A DNA stretch of 64,000 nucleotides from the NCBI RefSeq assembly GCF_040892545.1, contig NZ_CP156079.1:1647501-1711500 (forward strand), given 5' to 3'. The notes under the pieces are model-generated. The model was not told the origin of the DNA. It ran no database searches and saw only the letters and a program-made list of their open reading frames with translations. Origin of the DNA: Paracidovorax avenae. Lineage in GTDB: Bacteria > Pseudomonadota > Gammaproteobacteria > Burkholderiales > Burkholderiaceae_C. Below, in pieces: positions 38,935 to 47,265 of this stretch (position 1 is its first letter; each line of letters starts with the position of its first letter). Both the position numbers and the translations under genes were made by a program.

Positions 38935-39507
38935 GGAATGCTTCCTTTTTGGATGGACTGCGCAGATGCGCTTTTGAGATAGAAATGGAACCGGTCCGCT
39001 CTTGCTGTGCGGGGCCTGCTCCTCACGAACGGGGCCTTCGCCAGGAGAAGCCCTGACCATAATCGCTTGCGACGTCCCCCCTCCCAGGGGCTGCGCGAAA
39101 GTGCTCGGGCCGGCTTCTCCGGATGCCTAGTTGCGCCGCCGATCATAGGGAGGGGGCATGCATTTGGAAATACTCCAATTTTCAACATTGTTCATCCGAG
39201 AGAAACAAAAGAAACAATTTGTCTTTTTGCTCGACGGGATGCGGGATGACAGGGCTGTGTCACATGTTCCCGTTACACTTGCCGGTCCCCGCCGAGCCGC
39301 TTGCGCAACAGCTCGGCGGTAGCCAGCGGGATTGCGGCCGGCAATACACTTTTCCGCCATCTCCATACAGATTAGAAACACAGCCGCCTGGGAGTGATGC
39401 CTTGACTTTGGTGCTCGACGTGCAGAAGACGGGATTTCGCGGCAGGGCAGTGCCCGGCGGCGGGCGACGTTCGCGCCGTCTGCAGCGGTGCTTGGAAGCG
39501 TGAACTC
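38935..39507. other. Divergent intergenic region between hcp and the T6SS operon
   Basis: This 573-base region has no gene I can support; its short frames lack family features and ribosome sites. It must hold the promoters for hcp and for the kinase-led operon. The stretch 39160-39235 is AT-rich and contains an inverted repeat (39164-39178). No sigma-54 box was found. Confidence 0.6.
39164..39178. promoter_or_regulatory. Inverted repeat in the hcp/T6SS divergent region
   Basis: TTGGA-AATAC-TCCAA is a perfect 5+5 palindrome; two more flanking bases per side almost match. It is 230 bases before hcp and 330 before the kinase gene. It could be an operator; no regulator is known. Confidence 0.35.
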
Positions 39508-41499
39508 ATGGACAAGGAATTCAGTGGCTCGGCGAACTGCCTAGGTCCCGGCGTGCAGGTCGGTGAATACCGGCTGAACGATGTCGTGGGCGAAGGCGGG
39601 TTCGGCATCGTTTACAAGGCGCGCGACCTGAGCCTTGACCGCATTGTGGCGATCAAGGAGTACATGCCGGCCACCCTGGCGGGCCGCAAGGACGGCAACG
39701 AAGTGCATGTGCGGTCCCAGCACCGCGGCGCGTTCGACGCGGGCCTGCGCAGCTTCATCAACGAGGCGCGGCTCCTCGCCAAGTTCTCGCATCCTGCGCT
39801 GGTGCATGTGTACCGCTTCTTCGAAGCCAACGGCACGGCCTATATGGTCATGCAGTACTACGAGGGGCAGACCTTCCGCTCCTTCCTGACGCAGCAGCAC
39901 ACGGTGGACGAGGCATGGCTGTCGGCGGTGCTGGTTCCCATCCTCGACGTGCTGGAGATGCTCCACGCGGCGGATTGCTATCACCGCGACATCGCGCCGG
40001 ACAACATTTTCCTGCAGGACTCCGGCATGCCGGTGCTGCTGGATTTCGGCGCGGCGCGCCGCATCATCGGCGACATGACGCAGGCGCTGACCATGGTGCT
40101 CAAGCCCGGTTTTGCTCCCATCGAGCAGTACGTGGACGACGGTGCGATGCCACAGGGGGCCTGGACGGACATCTACCAGCTGGGCGCGGTGCTCTACCAG
40201 GCGATCACCGGTCGTCCGCCCGCGACGTCCGTCGCCCGGATGATCAACGACCCGCTGGCCCGGCTCACTCCGGAGAACTGCCCGGGTTTCAGCGCGCGTT
40301 TCCTGCACGGCGTGCAGAACGCGCTCGCGGTCAAGCCGCAGGAGCGGCCGCAGAGCATTGCCGAATTGCGGCAATTGCTGGGCCTCAAGACGGTGACCAT
40401 TTCCTGGCCGCATGCGTCTGCTGCGGCGGCCGGCGCGGAAGTCGCGGTCCGTGCTTCGGATCCGGTGCCCGAGGCTTCCGCCGCCGCCCCGACGCTGCGC
40501 CCCGTGGAGGCCGTGGCCTCCATGATTCCCTCGCACCTCGCTCCTGCCGGTGCCCAGGGAGGCGGTGCAGAGCACCACATGGCCGAGGAGCCGGCCTATC
40601 TGCAGACCACCCAGCCGATGCCTTTGCAGGACACTCGTCCCGCAGGGCTGGAGCCGCCGCCTGCCGCTGCCATGCCCGTGGCGCGTCCCGAGGCCGGCAG
40701 CCGGGCCGAACGGGCGTCCTCCCGTGCCGCTGCTGCACCGTCGGCGGGCGCTGCTGCTGCCGCGCCTGCCGTGGCGGCGTCCATCTCTGCCCCTTCAAAG
40801 CGCCAGCGGCCGGTGTGGCTCGTTCCGCTGCTGGCGTTTCTTGCGTTGCTGCTGGTCGGCGGAGTGTGGTGGACGGTGCAGGCCTCCAGCGAGGCGGCCG
40901 CGCGCGAGAGGATGGCGGTGCAGGAGGCCAGCCAGTGGGAGTTGGCATCCCGCATCAATACCGTGGAGTCCGTGCAGGCCTATCTGAGCGCATTCCCGAA
41001 CGGCGCCCACCGGATGCAGGCCGAAGAGGCCCTCACTCAGCTGACGGCGCGTTCGCTGCAGGCGACGGCCGTGCCGCCCGCAGAGCAGGCGCCGGCTTCT
41101 GCGCCGACCGTGGCGGCATCCGCCGCGTCGTCCCCGGTGGAGCCCGCGGCGCGGGCCAGCGCCCCTGTCGTGGCGGCCCTTCCTCCGGCGTCGGCGGCGC
41201 ATGCCGGCCCTGCGCCTGCGCCTGCGGCTTCGGTGCCCGCCGCGGAGGATCCCGCGCGGTCCCAGCGGACATCCGGCCGGGAGGCGGAAAACACCGGCAG
41301 GGTGATCCTGCGCGTCATGCCGTGGGGCAATGTCACCGTGGACCGGATTCCCGCGGGCACCACGCCGCCGCTGACCCAGCTGACCCTGTCGGAGGGCTTC
41401 CACCGCATCGAGATATCGAACCCTGCGTCGCAGACGGTGACCCGGATGGTGCAGGTGCGGCGGGGCGAATCCGTGGTGCTCACGCACAAATTCGAATGA
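39508..41499 (+). CDS. T6SS Ser/Thr protein kinase with PEGA domain (PpkA-like)
   Basis: The protein has 663 residues. The N-terminal Hanks kinase domain (about 20-290) has GEGGFG, VAIKEY with Lys at about 50, HRDIAPDN with Asp at about 161, and DFGAAR with Asp at about 179. The catalytic-loop Lys usual in Ser/Thr kinases is Ala here. An Ala/Pro-rich linker, one membrane helix (about 433-455), another Ala/Pro stretch and a C-terminal PEGA-like domain (about 597-663) follow. It likely phosphorylates the FHA protein to switch on secretion. It is the first gene of the plus-strand operon. Confidence 0.85.
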   Translation: MDKEFSGSANCLGPGVQVGEYRLNDVVGEGGFGIVYKARDLSLDRIVAIKEYMPATLAGRKDGNEVHVRSQHRGAFDAGLRSFINEARLLAKFSHPALVHVYRFFEANGTAYMVMQYYEGQTFRSFLTQQHTVDEAWLSAVLVPILDVLEMLHAADCYHRDIAPDNIFLQDSGMPVLLDFGAARRIIGDMTQALTMVLKPGFAPIEQYVDDGAMPQGAWTDIYQLGAVLYQAITGRPPATSVARMINDPLARLTPENCPGFSARFLHGVQNALAVKPQERPQSIAELRQLLGLKTVTISWPHASAAAAGAEVAVRASDPVPEASAAAPTLRPVEAVASMIPSHLAPAGAQGGGAEHHMAEEPAYLQTTQPMPLQDTRPAGLEPPPAAAMPVARPEAGSRAERASSRAAAAPSAGAAAAAPAVAASISAPSKRQRPVWLVPLLAFLALLLVGGVWWTVQASSEAAARERMAVQEASQWELASRINTVESVQAYLSAFPNGAHRMQAEEALTQLTARSLQATAVPPAEQAPASAPTVAASAASSPVEPAARASAPVVAALPPASAAHAGPAPAPAASVPAAEDPARSQRTSGREAENTGRVILRVMPWGNVTVDRIPAGTTPPLTQLTLSEGFHRIEISNPASQTVTRMVQVRRGESVVLTHKFE

Positions 41500-41604
41500 T
41501 GTCGTCCCGTCGGCAGGTCTTCCTGCCGGTGGGGCGTGGAACTGCGAGACCGGTGTCCGGCGGCGGGCAGCCGCCGGGGCATCTGCCATTTTGACGAGGA
41601 AAGC

Positions 41605-42111
41605 ATGGCATCTAAGACGAAGCTCATTGGTGGAATGTGCCTGGTGGGCATCTTGCTGAGCGGCTGCCAGACGCCCCCTGCGGGCCAGGCGGGCGCGGGC
41701 GGCACCCCTGCGCAGGCGGAAGGCGCTGCTGCGGGCACGGACGCCAAGGAGACGGCGAAGCCCAAGGACCCCGCGGCCTTGAAGGAAGAGGCGCTGGCCC
41801 AGGCTCTCGACATCTATGCCGACGGGCGCTACGACGAGGCGATCGCGGCCCTCACGCCCCTGAGCACCGCCCCCGAACTGTCTTCCGCATCCCAGGTCAA
41901 GGCCTACAAGTTCATCGCGTTCAGCCACTGTGCCATGGGGCGCCTGCGCCAGTGCCGGCAGAATTTCGAAACCGCGCTGCAGCAGGATCCCAACTTCCAG
42001 CTGAGCGATGTCGAGAAGGGCCATCCGGTCTGGGGCAAGGAGTTCAACACCGCGCGTGCGGCGGTCGCCGCGCGCGCGAAGCGCGCCGCCCCGGCCAAGA
42101 AGACACCCTGA
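41605..42111 (+). CDS. T6SS-associated lipoprotein with TPR-like region
   Basis: The 168-residue protein has a signal peptide with lipobox (VGILLSGCQT, Cys at about 21). A Gly/Ala linker leads to a helical domain with TPR-like spacing (ALDIYADGRYDEAIAALTPL and CAMGRLRQCRQNFETALQQDPNF). The tail is basic (AKRAAPAKKTP). It resembles the TssQ-type lipoproteins found in some T6SS clusters of beta-proteobacteria; the role is unknown. It lies between the kinase and FHA genes, so a part in the phosphorylation switch is possible. Confidence 0.7.
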   Translation: MASKTKLIGGMCLVGILLSGCQTPPAGQAGAGGTPAQAEGAAAGTDAKETAKPKDPAALKEEALAQALDIYADGRYDEAIAALTPLSTAPELSSASQVKAYKFIAFSHCAMGRLRQCRQNFETALQQDPNFQLSDVEKGHPVWGKEFNTARAAVAARAKRAAPAKKTP

Positions 42112-42132
42112 CCCCGACGGGCCGTACCGGAC

Positions 42133-44466
42133 ATGGATAAAGTCGAACTCAGGGTCATCCGCCATGCGGCCGAAGCGGTGGACCGCCTATGGACGGCGGT
42201 ATTCGGCGTGGCGGGCGGGACGATTGGCCGCGGGGGGCAGAACAAGCTCGTGCTGTCCGACAGCGATGCCGGCGTCGCCCGCGTGCATGCGATGGTGCGC
42301 ATCGAGTCGGAGGCCGCCTTCATCGCCAATCTCTGCGAACGCCGTTCGATCTTCGTGGCGGGTGCCGAAGTGCGCTCGGGCGAAGAGGTGCGCCTGTCCG
42401 TGGGGGACGAGATCCGCATCGGGCCCTATGTCCTGCATTCCGTCGTGCCGGGCTCGCCCTTCGTTCCCGTGGCGGCTGCTCCGGCTTCCGTTCCCGAGCC
42501 CGTATCTGCATCCGCTCCGGTAGCGATTCCATCGCCTCCGGTTTCTGCTGCCGGCGTGCCCGTGGCCGATACCGCTCCGGTGGCGAACGTGCCACAGGGC
42601 GAAGGACCTCCTGTCGCACCGCCGCAGCCTGTGGCGATGCCTGTGGCCGGAACGGGCGACGGCCTGGCGGCGCTGGCGTCTTCCGCGGAGGGTGACGACA
42701 ACCCATTCGCGATGCTCGGTCGCGTGGAGGGGCCGGCCATCAACACCGCGGCCCCGTCCCAGGCGCCGGTGCCGGCCGCCTCTCCCACGGCCTCGCCCGT
42801 GCCTGCACCTGCACCTGCGCCTGCGCCTGCGTTCAGCCCCGTTTCCACCGGCGCACCCCCGCTGCCCTCCGAGCCCGCGTCCGTTCCCGCCCCGGGCGAG
42901 GCCCATGGCTTTGCCGCGTCTCCCGCTCCGGTGCCTGCCGATGCTGGCCGACAGGGCCATGCCTGGCCACCGGCGGTGCCGCAGGGCAAGCCCGCCGCGG
43001 CACCCCGGGCCCTCGTCATTCCGGAGGACTTCGATCTTTTCGCGGTGGATCCCCGCAAGGGCGAGGAGAAGAAGGACGCCTGGGGAAGCGGTTTGCAGGC
43101 GAAGAGCCTGAGCGAGATCGCCAACATGCGGCACGACGAGCTTCTGCAGTCGCTGCCCGCCAGCGGCGCGAAATTCGCGCACGACATGGACAACCCGGCC
43201 CATGCCGGACTGCCCAAGGCGCTGGACCCGCGCGACGAACTCGATCCGCTGCGGCTCTTCACGGGCGACCCGGATGCGGCGCCGGCACTGGTGCCCGAAC
43301 GTTCGACGATGGCGCTCGGTTCGGGATCCGACCTGTCGCAGTCGTTCAGCCTTCCCCGGGGCGTGCAGGCCCCGGCGGGCCAGGGGCTTCCCGGCGCGGC
43401 ACAGGTGCCTGCAAGCCCCGCGCCGGTCGTCCAGGGTGCCAGTACCGGCCCGGGCATGGCGCCCGCTGTGCCGTCGGCCCCTCCGCTGGAAGGGCTGCAG
43501 CGTGTGGAGGGCCTCGACCTGGGCGCCTTCGGCTCCGGTTCCACTTCGGCCGATCCACTGGGCTGGCCTCCCGTGGAGAGCGGGCCCGTACCGGCACCCG
43601 CGTCCGCTGCTGCCGATGTGCTGCCGCCGGCCACGCCTTCAGGGCTGGCCGCCGGCGATGCGAAGGTGGTACCCATCGAGGAAGTGGCGCTGGCGCATGT
43701 TCCCGCCGCGGTGGGCGCCATGCCGGCGCCCGTACCGGCCCCTGTTCCGGCCATGGCAACCGCTCCTGCGCCCACCGCACCCCATGGCCAGGCACGGGAG
43801 GAGGGCGCCGTAAAGTCGCCCCTGGTTCCGGTACTGCCGGAGCTGGAAGCCGCTTCGCCGGCGGAGCTGCAGTCGCTGATTGCGGCCTTCCTGGATGGCG
43901 CAGGCGTGCTGCAGAAGAAGGTCGAGCCGCAGAGGCTCAGCCCCGAGTTCATGCGGTCTTTCGGGGAAGCCTTCCGCGTGGCCGTGCAGGGCACCATCGA
44001 CCTGCTGGCGGCCCGCTCCGAGATCAAGCGCGAGTTCCGTGCGGGCGTGACGGTGATTTCCTCCGGCGCGAACAATCCGCTGAAGTTCCTGCCGACGCCC
44101 GAGGGCGTGGTCATGCAGATGATCGGACAGAACTTCCCGGGTTTCATGAAACCCATTCCCGCCATGCAGGAGGCCTACGACGACCTGCGTGTCCACCAGG
44201 TGGCCCTGATGGCCGGGCTGCGTGCGGCCTATGCCGAGGCACTGGAGCGCTTCGATCCCGCGGCCCTGGAGCAGCGCACCGACGTGACCGGGGGGGTGTT
44301 AGGCAAGCTGTCGGCCACGAGCCGCAAGGCTGCGCTGTGGGACGAGTACAAGCGCAATTTCGCCGAGATCCGGCGCGGCGCCGAGGACGACCTGGCGGCC
44401 TTCTCCGGCCAGGCCTTCCTGGAAGCCTATGAAAACGCCGAGGCGGCAGCGAAGGCCAGGACGTGA
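42133..44466 (+). CDS. tagH: T6SS FHA-domain protein TagH (Fha1-like)
   Basis: The protein has 777 residues. The N-terminal FHA domain (about 1-110) reads phosphothreonine: GTIGRGGQNKLVLSD, VARVHAMV, GDEIRIGPYVL. The middle 450 residues are a very Pro/Ala/Val-rich low-complexity linker with repeats such as PAPAPAPAPA. The C-terminal domain (about 575-777) is the conserved T6SS FHA partner domain (LSPEFMRSFGEAFRVAVQGT, NNPLKFLPTPEGVV). It is probably the substrate of the upstream kinase and of the phosphatase that follows with a GTGA overlap. Confidence 0.9.
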   Translation: MDKVELRVIRHAAEAVDRLWTAVFGVAGGTIGRGGQNKLVLSDSDAGVARVHAMVRIESEAAFIANLCERRSIFVAGAEVRSGEEVRLSVGDEIRIGPYVLHSVVPGSPFVPVAAAPASVPEPVSASAPVAIPSPPVSAAGVPVADTAPVANVPQGEGPPVAPPQPVAMPVAGTGDGLAALASSAEGDDNPFAMLGRVEGPAINTAAPSQAPVPAASPTASPVPAPAPAPAPAFSPVSTGAPPLPSEPASVPAPGEAHGFAASPAPVPADAGRQGHAWPPAVPQGKPAAAPRALVIPEDFDLFAVDPRKGEEKKDAWGSGLQAKSLSEIANMRHDELLQSLPASGAKFAHDMDNPAHAGLPKALDPRDELDPLRLFTGDPDAAPALVPERSTMALGSGSDLSQSFSLPRGVQAPAGQGLPGAAQVPASPAPVVQGASTGPGMAPAVPSAPPLEGLQRVEGLDLGAFGSGSTSADPLGWPPVESGPVPAPASAAADVLPPATPSGLAAGDAKVVPIEEVALAHVPAAVGAMPAPVPAPVPAMATAPAPTAPHGQAREEGAVKSPLVPVLPELEAASPAELQSLIAAFLDGAGVLQKKVEPQRLSPEFMRSFGEAFRVAVQGTIDLLAARSEIKREFRAGVTVISSGANNPLKFLPTPEGVVMQMIGQNFPGFMKPIPAMQEAYDDLRVHQVALMAGLRAAYAEALERFDPAALEQRTDVTGGVLGKLSATSRKAALWDEYKRNFAEIRRGAEDDLAAFSGQAFLEAYENAEAAAKART

Positions 44467-45251
44467 TCTTCCATATCGCAGGCGAGGAGTTCCGGTTCCG
44501 GGTGATGGCGGCTTCGCTGTCGGAAAAGGGCGGCCGGGACGTGAACGAGGATTTCCTGGGCCTGGTGGACATGGGCCACCGCGGCCTGTGCTGCGTGCTG
44601 GCCGATGGCGCGGGCGGGCACGGGCACGGCGGGCTGGCGGCACGGATCACCGTGAATGCGGTGCTCGAAGGTTTCGGGCACAACCCGCTGTTCGCGCCCG
44701 CGGGCCTGGCATCGCTCATTTCGCTGGCGGAGCATGCGGTGGCCGGTGCCCAGCCGCTCTCGGTCTCGCGCAAGCACATGAGCGCCACCGTGGTGCTGCT
44801 GTGCATCGACCGCAAGACCGGGCGTGCGCTTTGGGCGCACTGGGGGGATTCCAGGCTGTACTGGTTCAGGGACCAGAAGGTGCGGCAGATCACGGAGGAC
44901 CACAGCGTGGTGCAGCAGCTGTTGCACGCGGGCGTGTACCGCAACCAGGACCCGCGCCGCCTGCCGAACCGCAGCGTGCTGGCGGGCGCCATCGGTGCGG
45001 AGTCGCAGATCCCGCCCACGGTGCTTCCGCGGCCGATCGAGCTGGCGGCCGGCGATGCGTTCCTGCTGTGCTCTGACGGGCTCTGGGAAGGGCTGCACGA
45101 GGAGCAGATGGAGAGCGCCCTGCGCCACAGCCAGTCGCCGCAGGAGTGGCTGGAGCAGATGGAGGCGGCCGTGCGGGCCCAGGCGAAGTCCTACCAGGAC
45201 AATTTCAGCGCCCTCGCGGTCTGGGTCGCGGACAGCGAGGATGGCGCCTGA
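44463..45251 (+). CDS. pppA: PP2C-type phosphatase PppA of the T6SS
   Basis: The 262-residue protein phosphatase is of the metal-dependent PP2C fold. Conserved Asp motifs are present: GGRDVNEDF, CVLADGAGGHG, HWGDSRLYWF, ITEDHSVVQQLL, LLCSDGLWEGL and DNFSALAVW. In the P. aeruginosa H1 system PppA removes the phosphate from Fha1 and silences secretion. The start is GTG, overlapping the tagH stop. A later start is possible, but this one keeps the whole fold. Confidence 0.9.
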   Translation: MIFHIAGEEFRFRVMAASLSEKGGRDVNEDFLGLVDMGHRGLCCVLADGAGGHGHGGLAARITVNAVLEGFGHNPLFAPAGLASLISLAEHAVAGAQPLSVSRKHMSATVVLLCIDRKTGRALWAHWGDSRLYWFRDQKVRQITEDHSVVQQLLHAGVYRNQDPRRLPNRSVLAGAIGAESQIPPTVLPRPIELAAGDAFLLCSDGLWEGLHEEQMESALRHSQSPQEWLEQMEAAVRAQAKSYQDNFSALAVWVADSEDGA

Positions 45252-45294
45252 CAGGGCGGATGTGGCGTTTTCACCGGAACCTAAGGAGTCGGAT

Positions 45295-45876
45295 ATGCAT
45301 CGGGAAGCGATGGCACGGAAGGGATTCGTCAGGGCGGGGCTCGCGGCCGCGGTGGCGGCATGGCTGCTGGGCGGCTGCGGCATGATCAGCAACCTGAACC
45401 GTCCGCAGGAGGCCCCCACGGCCGTGCCGCCGGCCGTCTTCGAGATCGTCGCGGACCCCGGCGTCAATCCCGATATCCACGGCACGCCCAAGCCCATCCT
45501 GCTGAGGATCTACGAACTGCGCGCGGCAGCGGCCTTCGACCGGGCCAGCTACCTGGACCTGCAGGACAAGGACGAGGCCCAGCTGGGGGCCGATTTCGTG
45601 CGGCGCGAGGAAATCCTGCTGCAGCCGGGCGAGCGGCGCACGATCGAGCGCAAGGGCAGTGCGGACGTCCGCACCTTCGCGGTGTTCGCAGGCTACCGCG
45701 ACCTGGAGCGCAGCACCTGGCGCGCGACTGCCGGCGCTCCCAATTCCGTCGAAATGCGCCGCCGCTGGTGGGGCCTGGGCGAGACCGAGCGGCTCAAGCC
45801 CGTGCAGTACAGCATCACGGTGGGCAAGGACGCGGTGAAGATCCAGACCGCTCCCGCCCCCGCTCCCGCTCGTTAA
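45295..45876 (+). CDS. tssJ: T6SS outer-membrane lipoprotein TssJ
   Basis: The 193-residue lipoprotein is part of the T6SS membrane complex and binds the periplasmic end of TssM. It has a signal peptide and lipobox (LLGGCGM, Cys at about 28), then the transthyretin-like fold with KPILLRIYELRAAAAFDRASYLDLQDKD and RDLERSTWR. The ribosome site AAGGAG and ATG 45295 are clear. The tail is a short Pro/Ala repeat. Confidence 0.92.
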   Translation: MHREAMARKGFVRAGLAAAVAAWLLGGCGMISNLNRPQEAPTAVPPAVFEIVADPGVNPDIHGTPKPILLRIYELRAAAAFDRASYLDLQDKDEAQLGADFVRREEILLQPGERRTIERKGSADVRTFAVFAGYRDLERSTWRATAGAPNSVEMRRRWWGLGETERLKPVQYSITVGKDAVKIQTAPAPAPAR

Positions 45877-45922
45877 TCCAGGCATCGACGAACGACAACA
45901 CAAAGAAAGCCCGAAATCCACC

Positions 45923-47257
45923 ATGGTTTGGCAGCGCAAGGTCGTCTGGGCCGAAGGGATGTTCCTTCGCCCGCAGCATTTCCAGCAACAGGACCGCTAT
46001 ACCGATTTCCTCGTGCAGTCCCGCACATTGCCGGCGCAGTTCTTCTTCTGGGGGTTTTCCAAGCTGGCGCTCGACACCGAGCTCCTCGGGCTGGGCAAGC
46101 TGGGCCTGCTGTGCGGAGAGGGCGTGCTGCCGGACGGAACGCCGTTCAGCTTCCCGCACCACGACCAGGCCCCCGCCGCGCTGGCGATCGGCAAGGATGT
46201 CAAGGACACGGTCATCCACCTGGCCCTGCCGATGCGGCGCCGGGCGGGCGCGGAGGTGACGCTGGGCGCGCCCGGCGGCGCGTCGGTGCGCTATGCGGCC
46301 GAGGTCGCGGAGGTGCAGGATGCCAACGACATGGGTGCGCAGGCGGCCGAGGTGCAGATCGGGAACATCCAGCTGTCGCTGCGCGCTGCGCAGGATGTCA
46401 CCGACGGGTGGGTGAGCCTGCCCGTGGCCCAGGTGGTGGAGCGCCGGGCGGATGGATCCCTGCTGCTGGATCCATCCTTCATTCCCACCGTGGTCAACAA
46501 CTCGGAGATGTCGGGACTGGCCACGTTCTGCCGCGAGCTCTTCGGCCTGCTGCGGCAGCGGGGAGCGGCGCTGGAAGAGCGGCTGAGCCAGCCCGGGCGC
46601 GGCGGCGTGGGCGAGGTCGGCGATTTCCTGATGTTGCAGTTTTTGAACCGCTGGGAGCCGGCGGTGGAGCACTGGGTCCGCGTGCGGGCCATCCATCCCG
46701 AGCGGCTGTTCGACGATCTGCTCAAGATGGCCGGCGAACTTGCGACGTTCACCCGCGAACAGCGCCGGCCGGCGGCCATGCCGACCTATGACCACGACGA
46801 TCTGCGCAGCTGTTTCCTGCCGCTGATGCTCGAGTTGCGCCGGGGCTTGTCCTCGGTGCTGGAGCAGAACGCGATCCAGATCGAGCTGCAGGAACGCCAG
46901 TACGGCGTGCATGTGGCGCTCATCCCCAGCACGGAACTGCTCACCAGCTGCGATTTCGTGCTGGCCGTGCACGCACAGACCGCCGTGGAGTTCCTGCGGG
47001 CGCATTTCCCCACGCAGATCAAGATGGGGCCGGTGGAGCGCATCCGCGACCTCGTGAACCTGCACCTGCCCGGCGTGCCGCTGCGTTCGCTGCCTGTCGC
47101 TCCGCGCGAGATTCCCTACCACGCGGGCTATTCCTACTTCGAGCTGGACACCGGGCACGACCTGTGGCGCCAGCTGCAGAACTCGGGTGGCCTGGCACTG
47201 CACGTCTCGGGGGGCTTTCCTGAGCTGCAGCTCGAAATGTGGGCCATACGGCGCTGA
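45923..47257 (+). CDS. tssK: T6SS baseplate protein TssK
   Basis: This 444-residue baseplate component links the baseplate to the membrane complex. The N-terminus VVWAEGMFLRPQHFQQQDRY is the TssK signature. Also conserved are PHHDQAPAALAI-like and LMLQFLNRWEP segments and the C-terminal FELDTGHDLWRQLQNSGGLALHVSG. The length is normal. It lies 46 bases after tssJ. Confidence 0.95.
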   Translation: MVWQRKVVWAEGMFLRPQHFQQQDRYTDFLVQSRTLPAQFFFWGFSKLALDTELLGLGKLGLLCGEGVLPDGTPFSFPHHDQAPAALAIGKDVKDTVIHLALPMRRRAGAEVTLGAPGGASVRYAAEVAEVQDANDMGAQAAEVQIGNIQLSLRAAQDVTDGWVSLPVAQVVERRADGSLLLDPSFIPTVVNNSEMSGLATFCRELFGLLRQRGAALEERLSQPGRGGVGEVGDFLMLQFLNRWEPAVEHWVRVRAIHPERLFDDLLKMAGELATFTREQRRPAAMPTYDHDDLRSCFLPLMLELRRGLSSVLEQNAIQIELQERQYGVHVALIPSTELLTSCDFVLAVHAQTAVEFLRAHFPTQIKMGPVERIRDLVNLHLPGVPLRSLPVAPREIPYHAGYSYFELDTGHDLWRQLQNSGGLALHVSGGFPELQLEMWAIRR

Positions 47258-47265
47258 AAGCGGAC

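Noticed and set aside
39123..39503. 126-codon plus-strand frame upstream of the kinase gene
   Set aside because: It lacks a ribosome site, has low-complexity shadow-like content and lies where the divergent promoters must be.
40660..41260. Ala/Pro-rich repeats in the kinase and tagH genes considered as CRISPR or satellite DNA
   Set aside because: They are in-frame low-complexity protein linkers without constant repeat-spacer spacing.
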